Source: Desmodesmus armatus (taxonomy: Eukaryota; Chlorophyta; Chlorophyceae; Sphaeropleales; Scenedesmaceae). From it: a DNA stretch of 64,000 nt. Position numbers and translations under genes: made by a program. The number at the start of each line of letters is the position of its first letter. Position 1 is the first letter of the stretch. The notes beneath the pieces were generated by a model. It searched no databases, was not told the origin of the DNA, and was given only the letters and a program-made list of their open reading frames with translations. This document shows, piece after piece, positions 47,341 through 57,320 of the stretch. The stretch covers positions 124,001 through 188,000 of the forward strand of contig VIIQ02000625.1 of the NCBI GenBank assembly GCA_007449985.2, written 5' to 3'.

Positions 47341-50300
47341 TCACACGGAGTCAGTCTTGCACAGCTTGTGGCCCCAGTCCAGGCTCCGTTGCTTCACCAC
47401 GCCCCCACCAACCTGCATCGACTGCTGCTGCAGCCCCTGCTGCTGCTGCTCAAGCAGCCCGTAGTCCTTGGAGCTTGTTGTCGGCAGCGGCGGCAGAGAG
47501 GCAGAAGAATGCCTTTCGCCCTCCACCCAACTTGGCGCTGCGGCCATTTCTGCAGCTCCCACCCCGGCCCCTCCCCACACCGCTGTCCCCTCAGCCTCCT
47601 GCTGACCCTGCTGCTCCCCAGCCACTCCCTGCCCCTCCCTACGCAGGTCCAAGCTGTGATACCTGCGCAGCTCCCCCTGCTGTCCAGCCGCCGCAGCCGC
47701 CGCAGCCGCCGCATGCTGCTCCCGCGCAGCCGCCGCCGCAGCCGCCGCCGTGATGCGGCAGCCGCCGCGGCCGGATGACAGGCGTGTGAACACGGGTGGC
47801 CTGTAGGGCTGGCTCTGCAGGAGCTGGAAGCTCTGTGGGTGTGGGATCATGTCGTCGTGGTGGCCTAGGTTCCAGCGGCGCTGAACCTCTGCTGCTTGGC
47901 CTTCCATGGCCTCCCTGATAGACAGCACAGTAACAGTGATGCAGTAGCGGCAATCAGTGATACACCACTAGAACCTATGTATGCTAGGGAACAGAACACG
48001 AGGGACCAAACAGTGACAGGTGGAGGGGTGAGGGGGAGGCAGGCTGGCTGTGTAACGGGATCGTTACATTATTACTATATTACATATATATTATTATATT
48101 ATAGAACGTCTAACGCCCGGCTGGCGTCAGTACTGCAACGACCTCGGCTTTTTATGGGTTTGTGGCACACCTGTACCGAGGCTGTGCAAAACGCCTTGCG
48201 CCACACCATGACAAGCACAGTACGTTGAAGTTGACTTCGGCACTGTTGTAGCAATTTTGCACAGCCCGCTGAGTGTGCTTGCTGGTGTAGCAACGTTAAA
48301 GGCCGTGCCCAGGGGGGGTGGCTGCCCCCCCCCCCCCCCCCCCGCATACAGACTGTCCTGCTGTCGCTGTCTTCCGAGTGTGCTTGTTGCTGCTGCTGCT
48401 GCTGGTGGCGCTGTCGCTGAGTGTTCTGGCTGATGCAGCAATGGTTAACTGCCCAGGGGGGGTGGCTGCCCCCCCCCCCCCCCCTGGACACCCCCCCCCC
48501 CCCTGCATGCAGACTGTCCTGCTATATAGCGATATATCGCTGTCTTCCGAGTGTGCTTGTTGCTGCTGCTGCTGCTGGTGTCAATGTCGCTGAGTGTTCT
48601 GGCTGGTGCAGCAACGTTTAACCTGCACAGGCATGCCGCGTTGCTGCATGCCTGCAGCAGTTTGCACTCACACCCAGCATGCTGCTGCATGGGCAACAGT
48701 TGTCTGTAGGCAGGCTGCCGCATGCTGCCTACGCTGGCTGTGTTGCATCGATGCGGCACTGATGCCAGATGTCTAAGTTGCAGCTGTCGGGTCATCTGGC
48801 TTCCTTTTTTTCAGGAGCAGATGACCTCTCCTGATGCAATGATCGCGGTGACATGCGGAGTAGCATGGTACCGTGTGAGACACGCGTCCGACAGCAATAT
48901 GGAAGTGTTGATCCAATGCTTGGAATTACGCGTTTGCAGCTGCTGGCACCTGCAGGTTAGTCACCTGTTCGGGGACCAGCAACTGTCGCTGCCCCCATGT
49001 ACACGAATGCACACGCAAATGTTACCAATGCCTTCCGCCCATAGCTACAAACCATATTGAGGCGCCCCCATGACGACACTCACAGTGGCTGCAGAGATAT
49101 ATCGGTGTTTCTATTTACACGCATCTAGCCCCGCTCAGGCTACACGGAGTGCTGAAACAAGATGAAGGACACACTTTATCGCTGAATGTAAGAACGTTTG
49201 GCGTTTGTCCCTCTGAGCTGCTGGGTTCAATTTCATCTAGCACTGCAAGCCACGGAGCCGCAATAGCAAAGCGTTTTAATGTTTATCATCATTCCAACAT
49301 TAGCATGAACCACAGCTGGCCTGCCAACGGCCGTTTCCTACCCCGTATTGGCCTGCCCCTCCCCCCCGGAGGGAGCCTATACGCCTCCTAAGCAACTTCC
49401 TCTTACGAGGTCGTTGCAATATTGTATCCGCATACGGCATAAGCATACTGCAGGATAATTACATATAATATATATGTAATATAGTAATAATGTAACGATC
49501 CCGTTACAGGCTGGCTTGTTGGCTGGGTGCGTTGGACAAGAGGCTTTGCATGGGTAGTTGTTAGCCCCTGACCTTAATTAAAAACCATTAGAACTTCACC
49601 TAGGGCTGTAGGGGCTACAAAAGTTTGTGAATAGAGCGCTCTCGGCTCCCAGTGGCCTCAGCTATGCATGTGGGAGGGTGGGGTGGTTGGTGGCGGGTTG
49701 CATGGTGCACGATCAGCAACTGCCGCGTCGTACAACACAGCGCATGTGCACGCTCACATTTCACCCTACATTTTGACACAACAACTGCTGTTGTAACCAG
49801 TGCACTCACCTAGGAGAGGAGTAGGGTCCACTAGAGGAGCGGGGCTCAGGGGCCCCCAGTGCCCTTGTCTGGGTGGGTTGGTGGGCGGATTGTATTGTGT
49901 ACAATGCGGGACATGTGCCCGCCAACACCTCAACCGCCTGCTACCTACTTGCTGCCCAATAGTGTGTACTCACCTAGGAGAGGAGTAGGGTCCACTAGAA
50001 GATGAGGGGCTCAGGGGCTCCCCGGTGGCCTTGGCTAGATGCATTGGTGGGCGGGGTGGGCGGGGGGCAACTTTGACCAAAGTGTTGACAGCTGCCCTAC
50101 TTTTCTGACCAGTTCACTCACCTAGGAGAGTAGGGCCCACTGGAAGATGATGGGCTCAGGGGCTCCCCAGTGCCCTCAGCAAAGCCACCACTCGATCGGC
50201 GCCGCAGTTGCATGTTGTAGGGATGCGGCACACTAGCGGGTGGTGACGAAGGGCTGTATGTCACTGGGTTGAGCTTTGGGGTAGGGAAGAAGCTGCTGCT

Positions 50301-50567
50301 GTGGGTGGGGCTCATGGGGAACGGGGCAGCTGCTGAATGCTGCCTGCCCTTATTGCTGCTGCTGCTGCTGCCGGTGAGGATGTCAGGGCGGTGTTGGCGT
50401 GAGAGTCGTTGGCTTTGTTGTTGCTGTCTGAATCGCCTGGGGCCGTTGAGTGAGCACTGATTGGGGGCAATGCTTGAGGGGATGAGTCAGCAGACCCTAC
50501 TGCTGCTGCTGCTGCTGCTGGGTCAGAGACCGGGCTGTGTCAGCAAGAGCAGCTGACGCGGCCGCCG

Positions 50568-50610
<43 letters not shown>

Positions 50611-51924
50611 AGCTGACTCAGCATCTGCCACGTGAGGTGCAGCAGTGCTGCTGCTGCTGCTGCTGCTGCTGTCGCAGGGAGCTGCTGCTTGTGGCTCTGG
50701 GTCCTGTGGGCCTGCTGGAGCCAATTCAGTGGGAGCCTCCTCAGTATTCATGCCAGCAGCAGCAGCAGCAGCAGCACTAGTGACAGCACCGCCAGCAGCA
50801 CGAGCGACAGCAGCAGGAGAAGGCAGCAAATCCTCCTCTTCCTGCTGCTGCTGCTCCTCCTGCTCCTCAGATGGCTGCTGCTGTTGGTCCCGCCCTCTGT
50901 CTGTCTTGCTGCCGCTGCTGTCGCTGCTGCTGTCATCGACCCGCTGCCTGCTGTTCTTCTGCTGCTGCCAGAAAGCCCACCACGGCCTCCCTCGCCGCTT
51001 CAGTCTCCCTCCAGCAGCATCACCCTCACATCCCCACTGCTGCTGCTGCTGCCGCTGTCATGCGACACACCGTGCTGCGTTGTTGTGAGCTGCTTCTGCT
51101 GCTGCAGCCGGAGCTGTTTGTTGCTGTCAGCAGCCAGCAGCTCACGAGTAGTGTGCAGTACAATGCAGCAGCCCCACAGGCTGCCAGCCACTGGGGTAGG
51201 CAGCAGCACGTTGGTCAGCACACGCACCGGGCCCCTGTAAACACAGCAGCAGCAGCAGCAGCAGTGCAGCATGATTTTTAGTGTGCCCCGTGTATGTACG
51301 TAAGCGATGCAAGCCCAACCAGCAGTGTTGAGAGTGTGGCACAGCAGATAGGCGGGTGGGGGCTGTTGATGGAACCAGGGGAAACAAAGTGGCTGTGGGG
51401 GGGGGGGGGGGGCATAGGCCGTAGTGAGCGGAACGGTGGAATACATGCGAGGTAGATGGTTGATGTCTGCAGGCCACAGCAGCAGAAAAGGCGGATCACA
51501 TTCCATGGTGGGGCCAATCAGAAACAACTGGATGGTTGGGTGGGTGTGGAGTGGGGGTGGGTGGCGGTGGCAGTGCCGGGGGTGGTGTGTGTGTGCCCCG
51601 GGGGGTGGGGGTGGGGGGGGAGGGGGAGGCAGAGGGGATTGAGATGTAGCATTGGTCCCACTTAAGGTGTAGGGGTGAGACCATGAGGTACAGAAGCATA
51701 CAGGCCGGTCACATTTGATAGTGAGGCTTCCAAAAACAGGGTGGATGGGTGGTGGATGGGGCGTGGGGGGGGGGGGGGGAGCGGAGTACCACGGTGGGTC
51801 TCACCTGAGGTGTAGGGTGAGGCCATGAGGCACAGCATGCCCTTGGCAGCTGTCACCACCCCGCCTCCTGCTGATGAGGCCAGGGACACTGACACAAACA
51901 GCTTGGTCACATCAGCAGCAACCT

Positions 51925-51955
<31 letters not shown>

Positions 51956-53432
51956 GGAGAGCAGCAGCAGCAGCAGCAGCAGTGATAGTCAGGCCGCATT
52001 TGTTCAAGAATTCTGCAACAAATTGCTGGAGAATGCTGTCTGGTGAATGCGCAACAATATGCTTCACATTGAGACGCAGCTGACTTATTGGCATGGACTA
52101 TGTGACAAAATCATGGCACACGGCCACCACAGATCATGGCCTGAACCCTGACTTTGTGATGGTGCGACTGACCGAGCATCACGCATTGCAACAGTGAGGC
52201 AGTGTGGCTGCCCTTGCTTTGCTTGGGGCCGACTCCAAGGTATGGCATGTGCATTGTGCCCAAATGCTGCCTTACCTGTGGTTTGGTGCGCTGCTGTGCC
52301 ACTGCCTCCACAGCTTGCAGGGGGTGCACCCCTGACGACACCTGATCATGGACCTCCTGGATTGCCTGTGCAGCCAGACCAGCAGCAGCAGCAGCAGTAG
52401 CAGGTCATGTTGTGGCTAGGGGTGGCAGAAGTAAGATTGTCAGCGCCCCACACCATTGTCAGCGGCCCCACACCATTGTCAGCGGCCCCACACCATTGTC
52501 AGCGGCCCCACACCAACACCACCCTGTGCTTTGGGGCCCCTGGCCGCCTCGGCTGGGGGGTTGTGGCTGCATTTTTCTTCTGAAGGCAATGTATGGAACA
52601 AGGACCATCTGCAGTTGTAGCCGGGATTCTGGGTCTCATTTCAAAACCATGCAACCCAGGCTGTGGCAAAGTGGGCGGCACACTGCTGTGACAGTGGCTG
52701 TTTGAACCTTTTGGCCTTTGCCTGCCAACCAATTTCGCTTCGGTAGGGCCTACTTGTGCTATGACACTATCAGTACTCTGCAGGTGGCGTGCAATGCACA
52801 CCCACTCTGGAGCCAGTGCCAGCAAAAGCAAGTGCGGTATGTGGGGTGCTGAGCACGATAGGGGGCATGTTTGTGCAGACTGCATCGCAGCACTGACCTC
52901 TTGCGGCAGAAGCTCCTTAAGAATGTCAACACAGTGTCGTGAGCCGCTGCTCACAGGCCCTCGGACTGCTTCCACGACCTGCTGGCGCCTGCTCATCTGA
53001 TGGCTGGTGCTACTGCTGCTGTCTGCTGTGCAGTGCACGACTGCTATCTCGCCGTCTGCAGCACCGTCTGTGTTTGATTTGTCTGACTTGACGCTTCCTT
53101 GGCCCACATTGCGCTCGTCGGAGCTGTTCATGCGCAAGCTGCTGAAGTTGCAACTGTAGCAGGCCAAATTGACAACGTGCGGGCTGTGCAGCACCAGCGA
53201 CTGTGGTGTTTTGTCAAAATTAGTGGAAACCAGGCACACTGTGTATGAATGCAGGGAAGAAGAGAGAAGGGCCCCAACGCACGATCTGTTGCAGAGATGG
53301 GCTGCAAAAAAGCCTCGGACTGCCAGAAATCGTCACAAATGTAATAAACACAAGACGCAAAGACAATTGGACGGTGTGGCGTGGCTGCTTGCTACATCCG
53401 CGAGTGCTGAAATCCAAATCGATTTGAACCAC
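47341..53432 (-). CDS. Unrecognised Ser/Pro/Ala-rich protein, multi-exon (start not resolved)
   Basis: Exons I can support, 5' to 3': an acceptor at 53432 opening VVQIDLDFSTRG; about 53250-52908 (TPQSLVLHSPHVVNLACYS... DILKELLPQE); 52365-52276; 51922-51805 (VAADVTKLFVSVSLASSAGG then TAAKGMLCLMASPYTSG); 51234-51030 (VRVLTNVLLPTPVAGSLWGC); 50964-50501 (Glu/Gln, then poly-Ala and poly-Ser); 50427-50122 (PTHSSSFFPTPKLNPVTYSP, then SPSSSSGPYSPR); 47914-47341 (EAMEGQAAEVQRRWNLGHHD to CKTDSV-stop). The exons from 53250 to 51805 and from 51234 on are phase-consistent, but the link between 51805 and 51234 is uncertain. The N-terminal half looks globular; the C-terminal half is disordered with many SP/TP sites suited to phosphorylation. 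The first exon was not found, and no family is recognised. The last intron (47915-50121) contains a transposon and two donor-edge copies. Confidence 0.5.
48051..49508. mobile_element. Non-autonomous DNA transposon with 43-bp perfect TIRs
   Basis: The left end TGTAACGGGATCGTTACATT (43 bases to 48093) is the exact reverse complement of the right end (49466-49508). The same octamer ggctggct flanks both sides (48042-48049 and 49509-49516), consistent with an 8-bp target duplication as in hAT-like elements; one extra g at 48050 breaks perfect symmetry. The TIRs are strikingly A/T-rich against the genome. The inside contains two diverged units (about 48351-48450 and 48512-48629) with cttccgagtgtgcttgttgctgc, long C runs and a small palindrome agcgatatatcgct, but no transposase. 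It sits in the last intron of the Ser/Pro-rich gene. Confidence 0.88.
49806..50035 (-). repeat. Two donor-bearing copies of an exon 3' edge (Ser/Pro-rich gene)
   Basis: The exon ending GPYSPR with donor CTCCTAG/gtgagtga at 50122 is followed downstream by two copies with donors at about 49977 and 49810, each ending GPYSSPR and CTCCTAG/gtgagtg. The copies carry one extra codon, so the frame is kept. All three donors are strong. Confidence 0.9.
51655..51705 (-). repeat. Decayed copy of the exon 51805-51922 donor edge
   Basis: The real exon ends CTCATGGCCTCACCCTACACCTCAG/gtgagac. About 130 bases downstream the sense strand reads CTCATGGTCTCACCCCTACACCTTAAG/tgggacc, recognisably the same but with the GT destroyed. 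Confidence 0.8.
52434..52515. repeat. 20-bp x 4 tandem repeat
   Basis: Direct units of caccattgtcagcggcccca, the first slightly diverged, in an intron of the Ser/Pro-rich gene. Confidence 0.92.
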
Positions 53433-53577
53433 CTGTAGGATGTCAGAATTCAACTACAACAAGGCCCCTACCCCTCATTTCAGGGTTCAGGTAATGTTTG
53501 TTGTGTGTACTGCATGCCTTCGTGTGTGTGTGTGTGGGGGGGGGGGGCTGCAGCTGTGATGCTGGGTGACATCATGG

Positions 53578-53990
53578 GGAGCGTGTGTGGAGCGAGTTGT
53601 GATGCCAGGGGACAGGGCACAAACCTCTCAGCCGCCCCCCCCCCCTCCCACTCCCCTACCCCACCCCCTCAAGGTGCCCCCCCCTCCCCTACCCCACCAA
53701 CAAGCAACCACCCTCGCACATCACACCAAACACAGACAGCCCCATCACAGTTCGACCTCACCCAGTGCTGTACAGGCGACGTGTGTGGAGCGAGTAGTGA
53801 TGCCGGGGGACAAGCCCAAACCTCCCCCCCCCCCCCCCCCCCCCCCGCGCACTCCCCCCACCCCCTCAAGCTGCCGCCCCTCCCCTACCCCACCCTCCCC
53901 TACCCCACCAACAAGCAACCACCCTCGCACACCACACCAAACACAGACAGCCCCATCACAGTTCGACCCCACCCACTACTGTACAGGCGA
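53578..53990. repeat. Two-unit tandem duplication (about 205 bp) with long C runs
   Basis: A unit starting gtgtgtggagcgag and ending ctgtacaggcgac occurs twice in succession. Each unit holds a C homopolymer (over 20 bases in the second) and blocks of ccctaccccacc. It lies between the ALG14 3' end and the first supported exon of the next - gene, so one copy may have carried that gene's missing 5' exon or promoter. Confidence 0.9.
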
Positions 53991-54018
53991 CACAGGTTGC
54001 ACCACCTGGAAAGATGTG

Positions 54019-54023
54019 TTACA
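54019..54023 (-). terminator. TGTAA poly(A) signal of ALG14
   Basis: On the - strand, 51 bases after the ALG14 stop (54074-54076). Confidence 0.6.
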
Positions 54024-54073
54024 AACTGTATAAAGTTTGGCATGGTAGGTGTGTTGCATCCACATCCTGTCCC

Positions 54074-55957
54074 TCAGTACAATCGCCCCGCATACGTGCT
54101 GCGAGGGTATCGCTGCTGCAGTTCTGCCCACTGCACCAAAAACCTGTCTGCCATTCGGCTGAGGTACAAATAGTGCCTGAGAGAGACAGCTTGCGCACCC
54201 GCGCTATGCTCTCTACGTAAATGATACGGCTGTCCAACCAAAACAGAACCCTGCAACAGTAGCAGCAGCAGTGAAGATGCAGCAGGAGTTGTGAGCTTGA
54301 TACATTCCTGTCACCAGTGTGGCAACGTGACAAGTGCAGGGGCAGGGGCAAACGATTGCCTTGAAAACCCATGTCGCCAGAGTAAAACAAGTCAGTTGCT
54401 GGGCACCTTTGGAATTGGGCCCCTACATGTCAGGCTTGTGCAACACATCCTATCAGTACATGTGGCCAGCCAGTGGGCTTCCGTCCCCTCCCCTGTGACA
54501 ACACAAGAATTCACCTGGTGCGGCGGCTTGCTAGCCCGCAAGTTGACAATTGTGAGCCCCCCCCCCTCTCCACCGCCCCACCTGTTCACAAAAGCTGCTG
54601 CACAGACAGGTATGCAGGTCCCAGGCCCGTTCACAAGCACCTGCACAAGCAACACAGACCACACAGCTGTGATCACAAAGAAGACCTTCCCAGGGGGTCC
54701 ACGCTCTGTGTAATGTAACCTGTTCACTGGATATTCATCCTTAGTCATCAGAGGGAGATGACTCACCAGCTGTGGTCTGTGTCGTGTGACCATCCAGAAA
54801 GCCCACATCAGAGAGTACAGGGTGGTGAAGACAGATGAGACATAGGACTGCCCCACCTCCCTGCTGCGAGGTATCACCTCAACTGACACCTCCTGTCCTG
54901 CTGCTGCTGTTACTGCTGCTGCTGCTGGTGTTGTGGGTGCCTGTGCTGAGGGCTGCCGATGCTGCTGTTGCTGCTCTGGCTGTTGGCTGCTTGTGTGCGC
55001 CTGGAGAATGGGATAGACATATGTGCAGCAACAACAGCAGTAGGCAGCAATCACATACACACCACAACGCAGACGGTTTATGAGTGACTACTCAGGCTCA
55101 GAAAGACTCCAACTTCACGTACTAAGCTGCTGCTGCTGCTGCTCCTTTGAGCACCTACGCCTGGTAGGAAACAGGTTGGTGCAGCTGCTGTTGCTGGCCA
55201 TGTCTTTTCCACCTAGGAAGATGCAGATCATGCAGCCCAGTGCTGGGGCCAGTGTGGAGAGTACCGTCCGTGGTGAAAGTATCCACTTGTGACACCTCAC
55301 CCCCCCCCATATGCACCCTCGGCAGCTGCCATCAGGCCATGAGCCACCTGCTTGTTGGGCAGCTCTGGCTGTGCTGTGTGCTTACCTTTCCTTCTGCTGC
55401 AGCTGCTGCCCACTCCTGCTCCCGTGTGAGGGCCCGCTTGGCACTCATTTTGTCAGTTTCGGCCACACATAAACCCTGGGGCAGTAGTACTGCTTGTCTA
55501 GGCCAGATACGAGCATCAGCATCTCAGCAGTATGGCCACCTGCAGGGCGACAGTGACAGCAGCAGTAAGGTGCCCAGCACAAGCAGCAGCAGCAGCAACA
55601 GGGAGACAGCAGGGGCCCGCCTGCTGATGGAGCACAAATTTGCATGTTGTATGTTGCAGAAAGGGATACAGGCCCTCCAATGTAACGAGTGGATGCTGCG
55701 AGTTGGTACTACTATCGAGGGCTGAAGTCATGGCTCTGGGCTTCCTGGCTTTCTGGCTGTCTGCTGACAACTGCAATTGCAGCTCCAACCGATGCCCCAA
55801 CGCCCCCCTTCAAAGGCAGCGCCCCACCTGACCCCAGGACGATCATGGTCTTCACTCGTCCAGATTTGCTTTTGTACTTGGCTTTGACTAGGAGCAGCAC
55901 CAAGCACCTCGCTGCCAGAAACGCAATCAAGCTGACTACCCCCAGGATCCAGTTCAT
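54074..55957 (-). CDS. ALG14: ALG14: membrane anchor of UDP-GlcNAc transferase (5 exons, two frame breaks)
   Basis: ALG14 anchors catalytic ALG13 to the ER and adds the second GlcNAc to the dolichol-linked oligosaccharide. Exons: 55957-55828, 55539-55386, 55000-54767, 54640-54582, 54250-54074. Exon 1 gives an N-terminal membrane segment (MNWILGVVSLIAFLAARCLV) and VLGSG, completed by GHTAEMLMLV in exon 2. Then follow IPRSREVGQSYVSSVF, LVNGPGTCIPVCAAAFVNR, IIYVESIARVRKLSLS and RMADRFLVQWAELQQRYPRS, all family hallmarks. Two frame breaks occur. In exon 2 (about 55465) the frame of CPRVYV and that of AETDKMSAK differ by one missing base. In exon 5 (about 54182) KLSLS and LSRMADRF again differ by one missing base. 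The rest of the gene is intact, with good splice sites and a TGTAA. Either these are assembly errors or the gene is a very young pseudogene. A Gln/Ala-rich insert begins exon 3. Confidence 0.85.
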
Positions 55958-56255
55958 ACTGATCTGGGGTGCTTGGTGGGTGGTGACAAACGACGAAGAA
56001 TTAACGTACATTGTTTTTCTCTTGCGCACTGCTATCGCGTTTGAGTCCTTGGATTCGACGCACCCAGCTGTCAGGGTCCAGGGTTTGAGCAACTGACTCG
56101 ACAGTTGCTGTGGAAGGGTGTGACTCAGAGTGAAATGCCGCTGAACAGTCTCGGCTCATAGTTGCTGACAAATAGTTTTTTTCACTGCATATGATCAGTT
56201 CACCCTTTTTTGTGCTCCCCACTGGCCCCCGCCCCATGCCACAACAGCCCAATCT

Positions 56256-56478
56256 GTGAGACAGTGCCCGAACCGGGGAGGTAGCGTGATTTCCTGTGGA
56301 GACACTGGGAACACACAAGATGGTAACACAATGTAGCTAGCACTGGGTCCCCCACCGCCACCCCAGGCAACAAAAGCCTAACAAAGCAACCTCACAGTAC
56401 AATAGAAGGCGTCCAGTCCAAAGCTGCGAGTCCAGCAGCCCCATCAAGCCTAACAGGATTACCTGCAAGCAGCACCAC
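56256..56478. repeat. Dispersed 225-bp repeat, copy 2
   Basis: Partner of 44709-44933, same orientation, about 11.5 kb away, lying some 300 bases upstream of the ALG14 start. Confidence 0.95.
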
Positions 56479-56888
56479 CTTTGTGGTCAAAGGACGCCAC
56501 CCGCTCGTGCCGCACTTGCTTGTCCCGGTACACCAACAACCGCCCAATCATTGAATGCACTGGTTACACTCTCTGCCCAACCTCAACATGGAAGCTTTCC
56601 CGCATTCTTTGATCTCTGAAAACACTCTAGCTGTTGCATCCTGTCACAGTGTGGCAGCATGGCATGCCTGCAGTGTGGCGCCCACGAGATACTTGTGATG
56701 CCTGGGCCAGCAAGTGCATATTTACCCCCCCCCCCCCCAAACACACACCTGCATTGACACGTTTTGCCATAAGGTCAACAGCTCCATGCAACCTTCACAA
56801 CCCCCCCCCCCCCCCACCCACCTTCTTGCCCCAACCCACAAATCCCCAGATGACCAGAGGGACTGAGCTTGCTTCGAACGTAGTGCTG

Positions 56889-56893
56889 TTACA
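56889..56893 (-). terminator. TGTAA poly(A) signal of CLPR2
   Basis: On the - strand, 428 bases after the CLPR2 stop; the first TGTAA I found in the 3' flank. Confidence 0.45.
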
Positions 56894-57320
56894 TGCTGCT
56901 GAAACTTTGGATACAAGTGATTGTGCCCACCAACGCAGCCACAAACAGACATCGCTGCTGCTCGGCAACACATACTCAGCACACATGAAAACAGGAAGTA
57001 TGGTCATAACCAGCCCAGCTGTCGCAACATGATCTGAGTAGGCCACCAGGCAATACCGAGCCAGCGCAAACTTTGTGCTTTGCGACATGCCTAAATACGC
57101 CATTGTGCATTGCAGCAAGCCACCCTGCAGGCGTTGTGCATCCCAGCAAACCACTCTGCAGGCAAGCACTGTGCTGGAGCTGACACAGCCTGAAAACATG
57201 TGGAAGACAATCCCCACACAGCACCACCACACAACCGCAAATAACACAACTGCGCCCTGGCTGTGGGTGTGGGCGAGGTGGATAGGGAGCTGCTGCTGCT
57301 GCTGCTGCCTGTGCTGCTGC

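Larger units (their letters stand above)
55958..57320. other. Spacer between CLPR2 and ALG14
   Basis: It includes the CLPR2 3'UTR (to about 56889), a second copy of the 225-bp repeat (56256-56478) and the presumed ALG14 promoter. The long - strand open frame 56795-57364 is 3'UTR in another frame, not a gene. Confidence 0.5.

Noticed and set aside
47368..47778. + strand Leu/Pro/Arg-rich open frame
   Set aside because: Antisense of the terminal exon of the Ser/Pro-rich gene, whose - frame joins upstream exons in phase.
53505..54173. Pro-rich 222-aa + strand open frame
   Set aside because: Produced by the C-rich tandem duplication; repeated period, no start context, opposite to both neighbouring genes.
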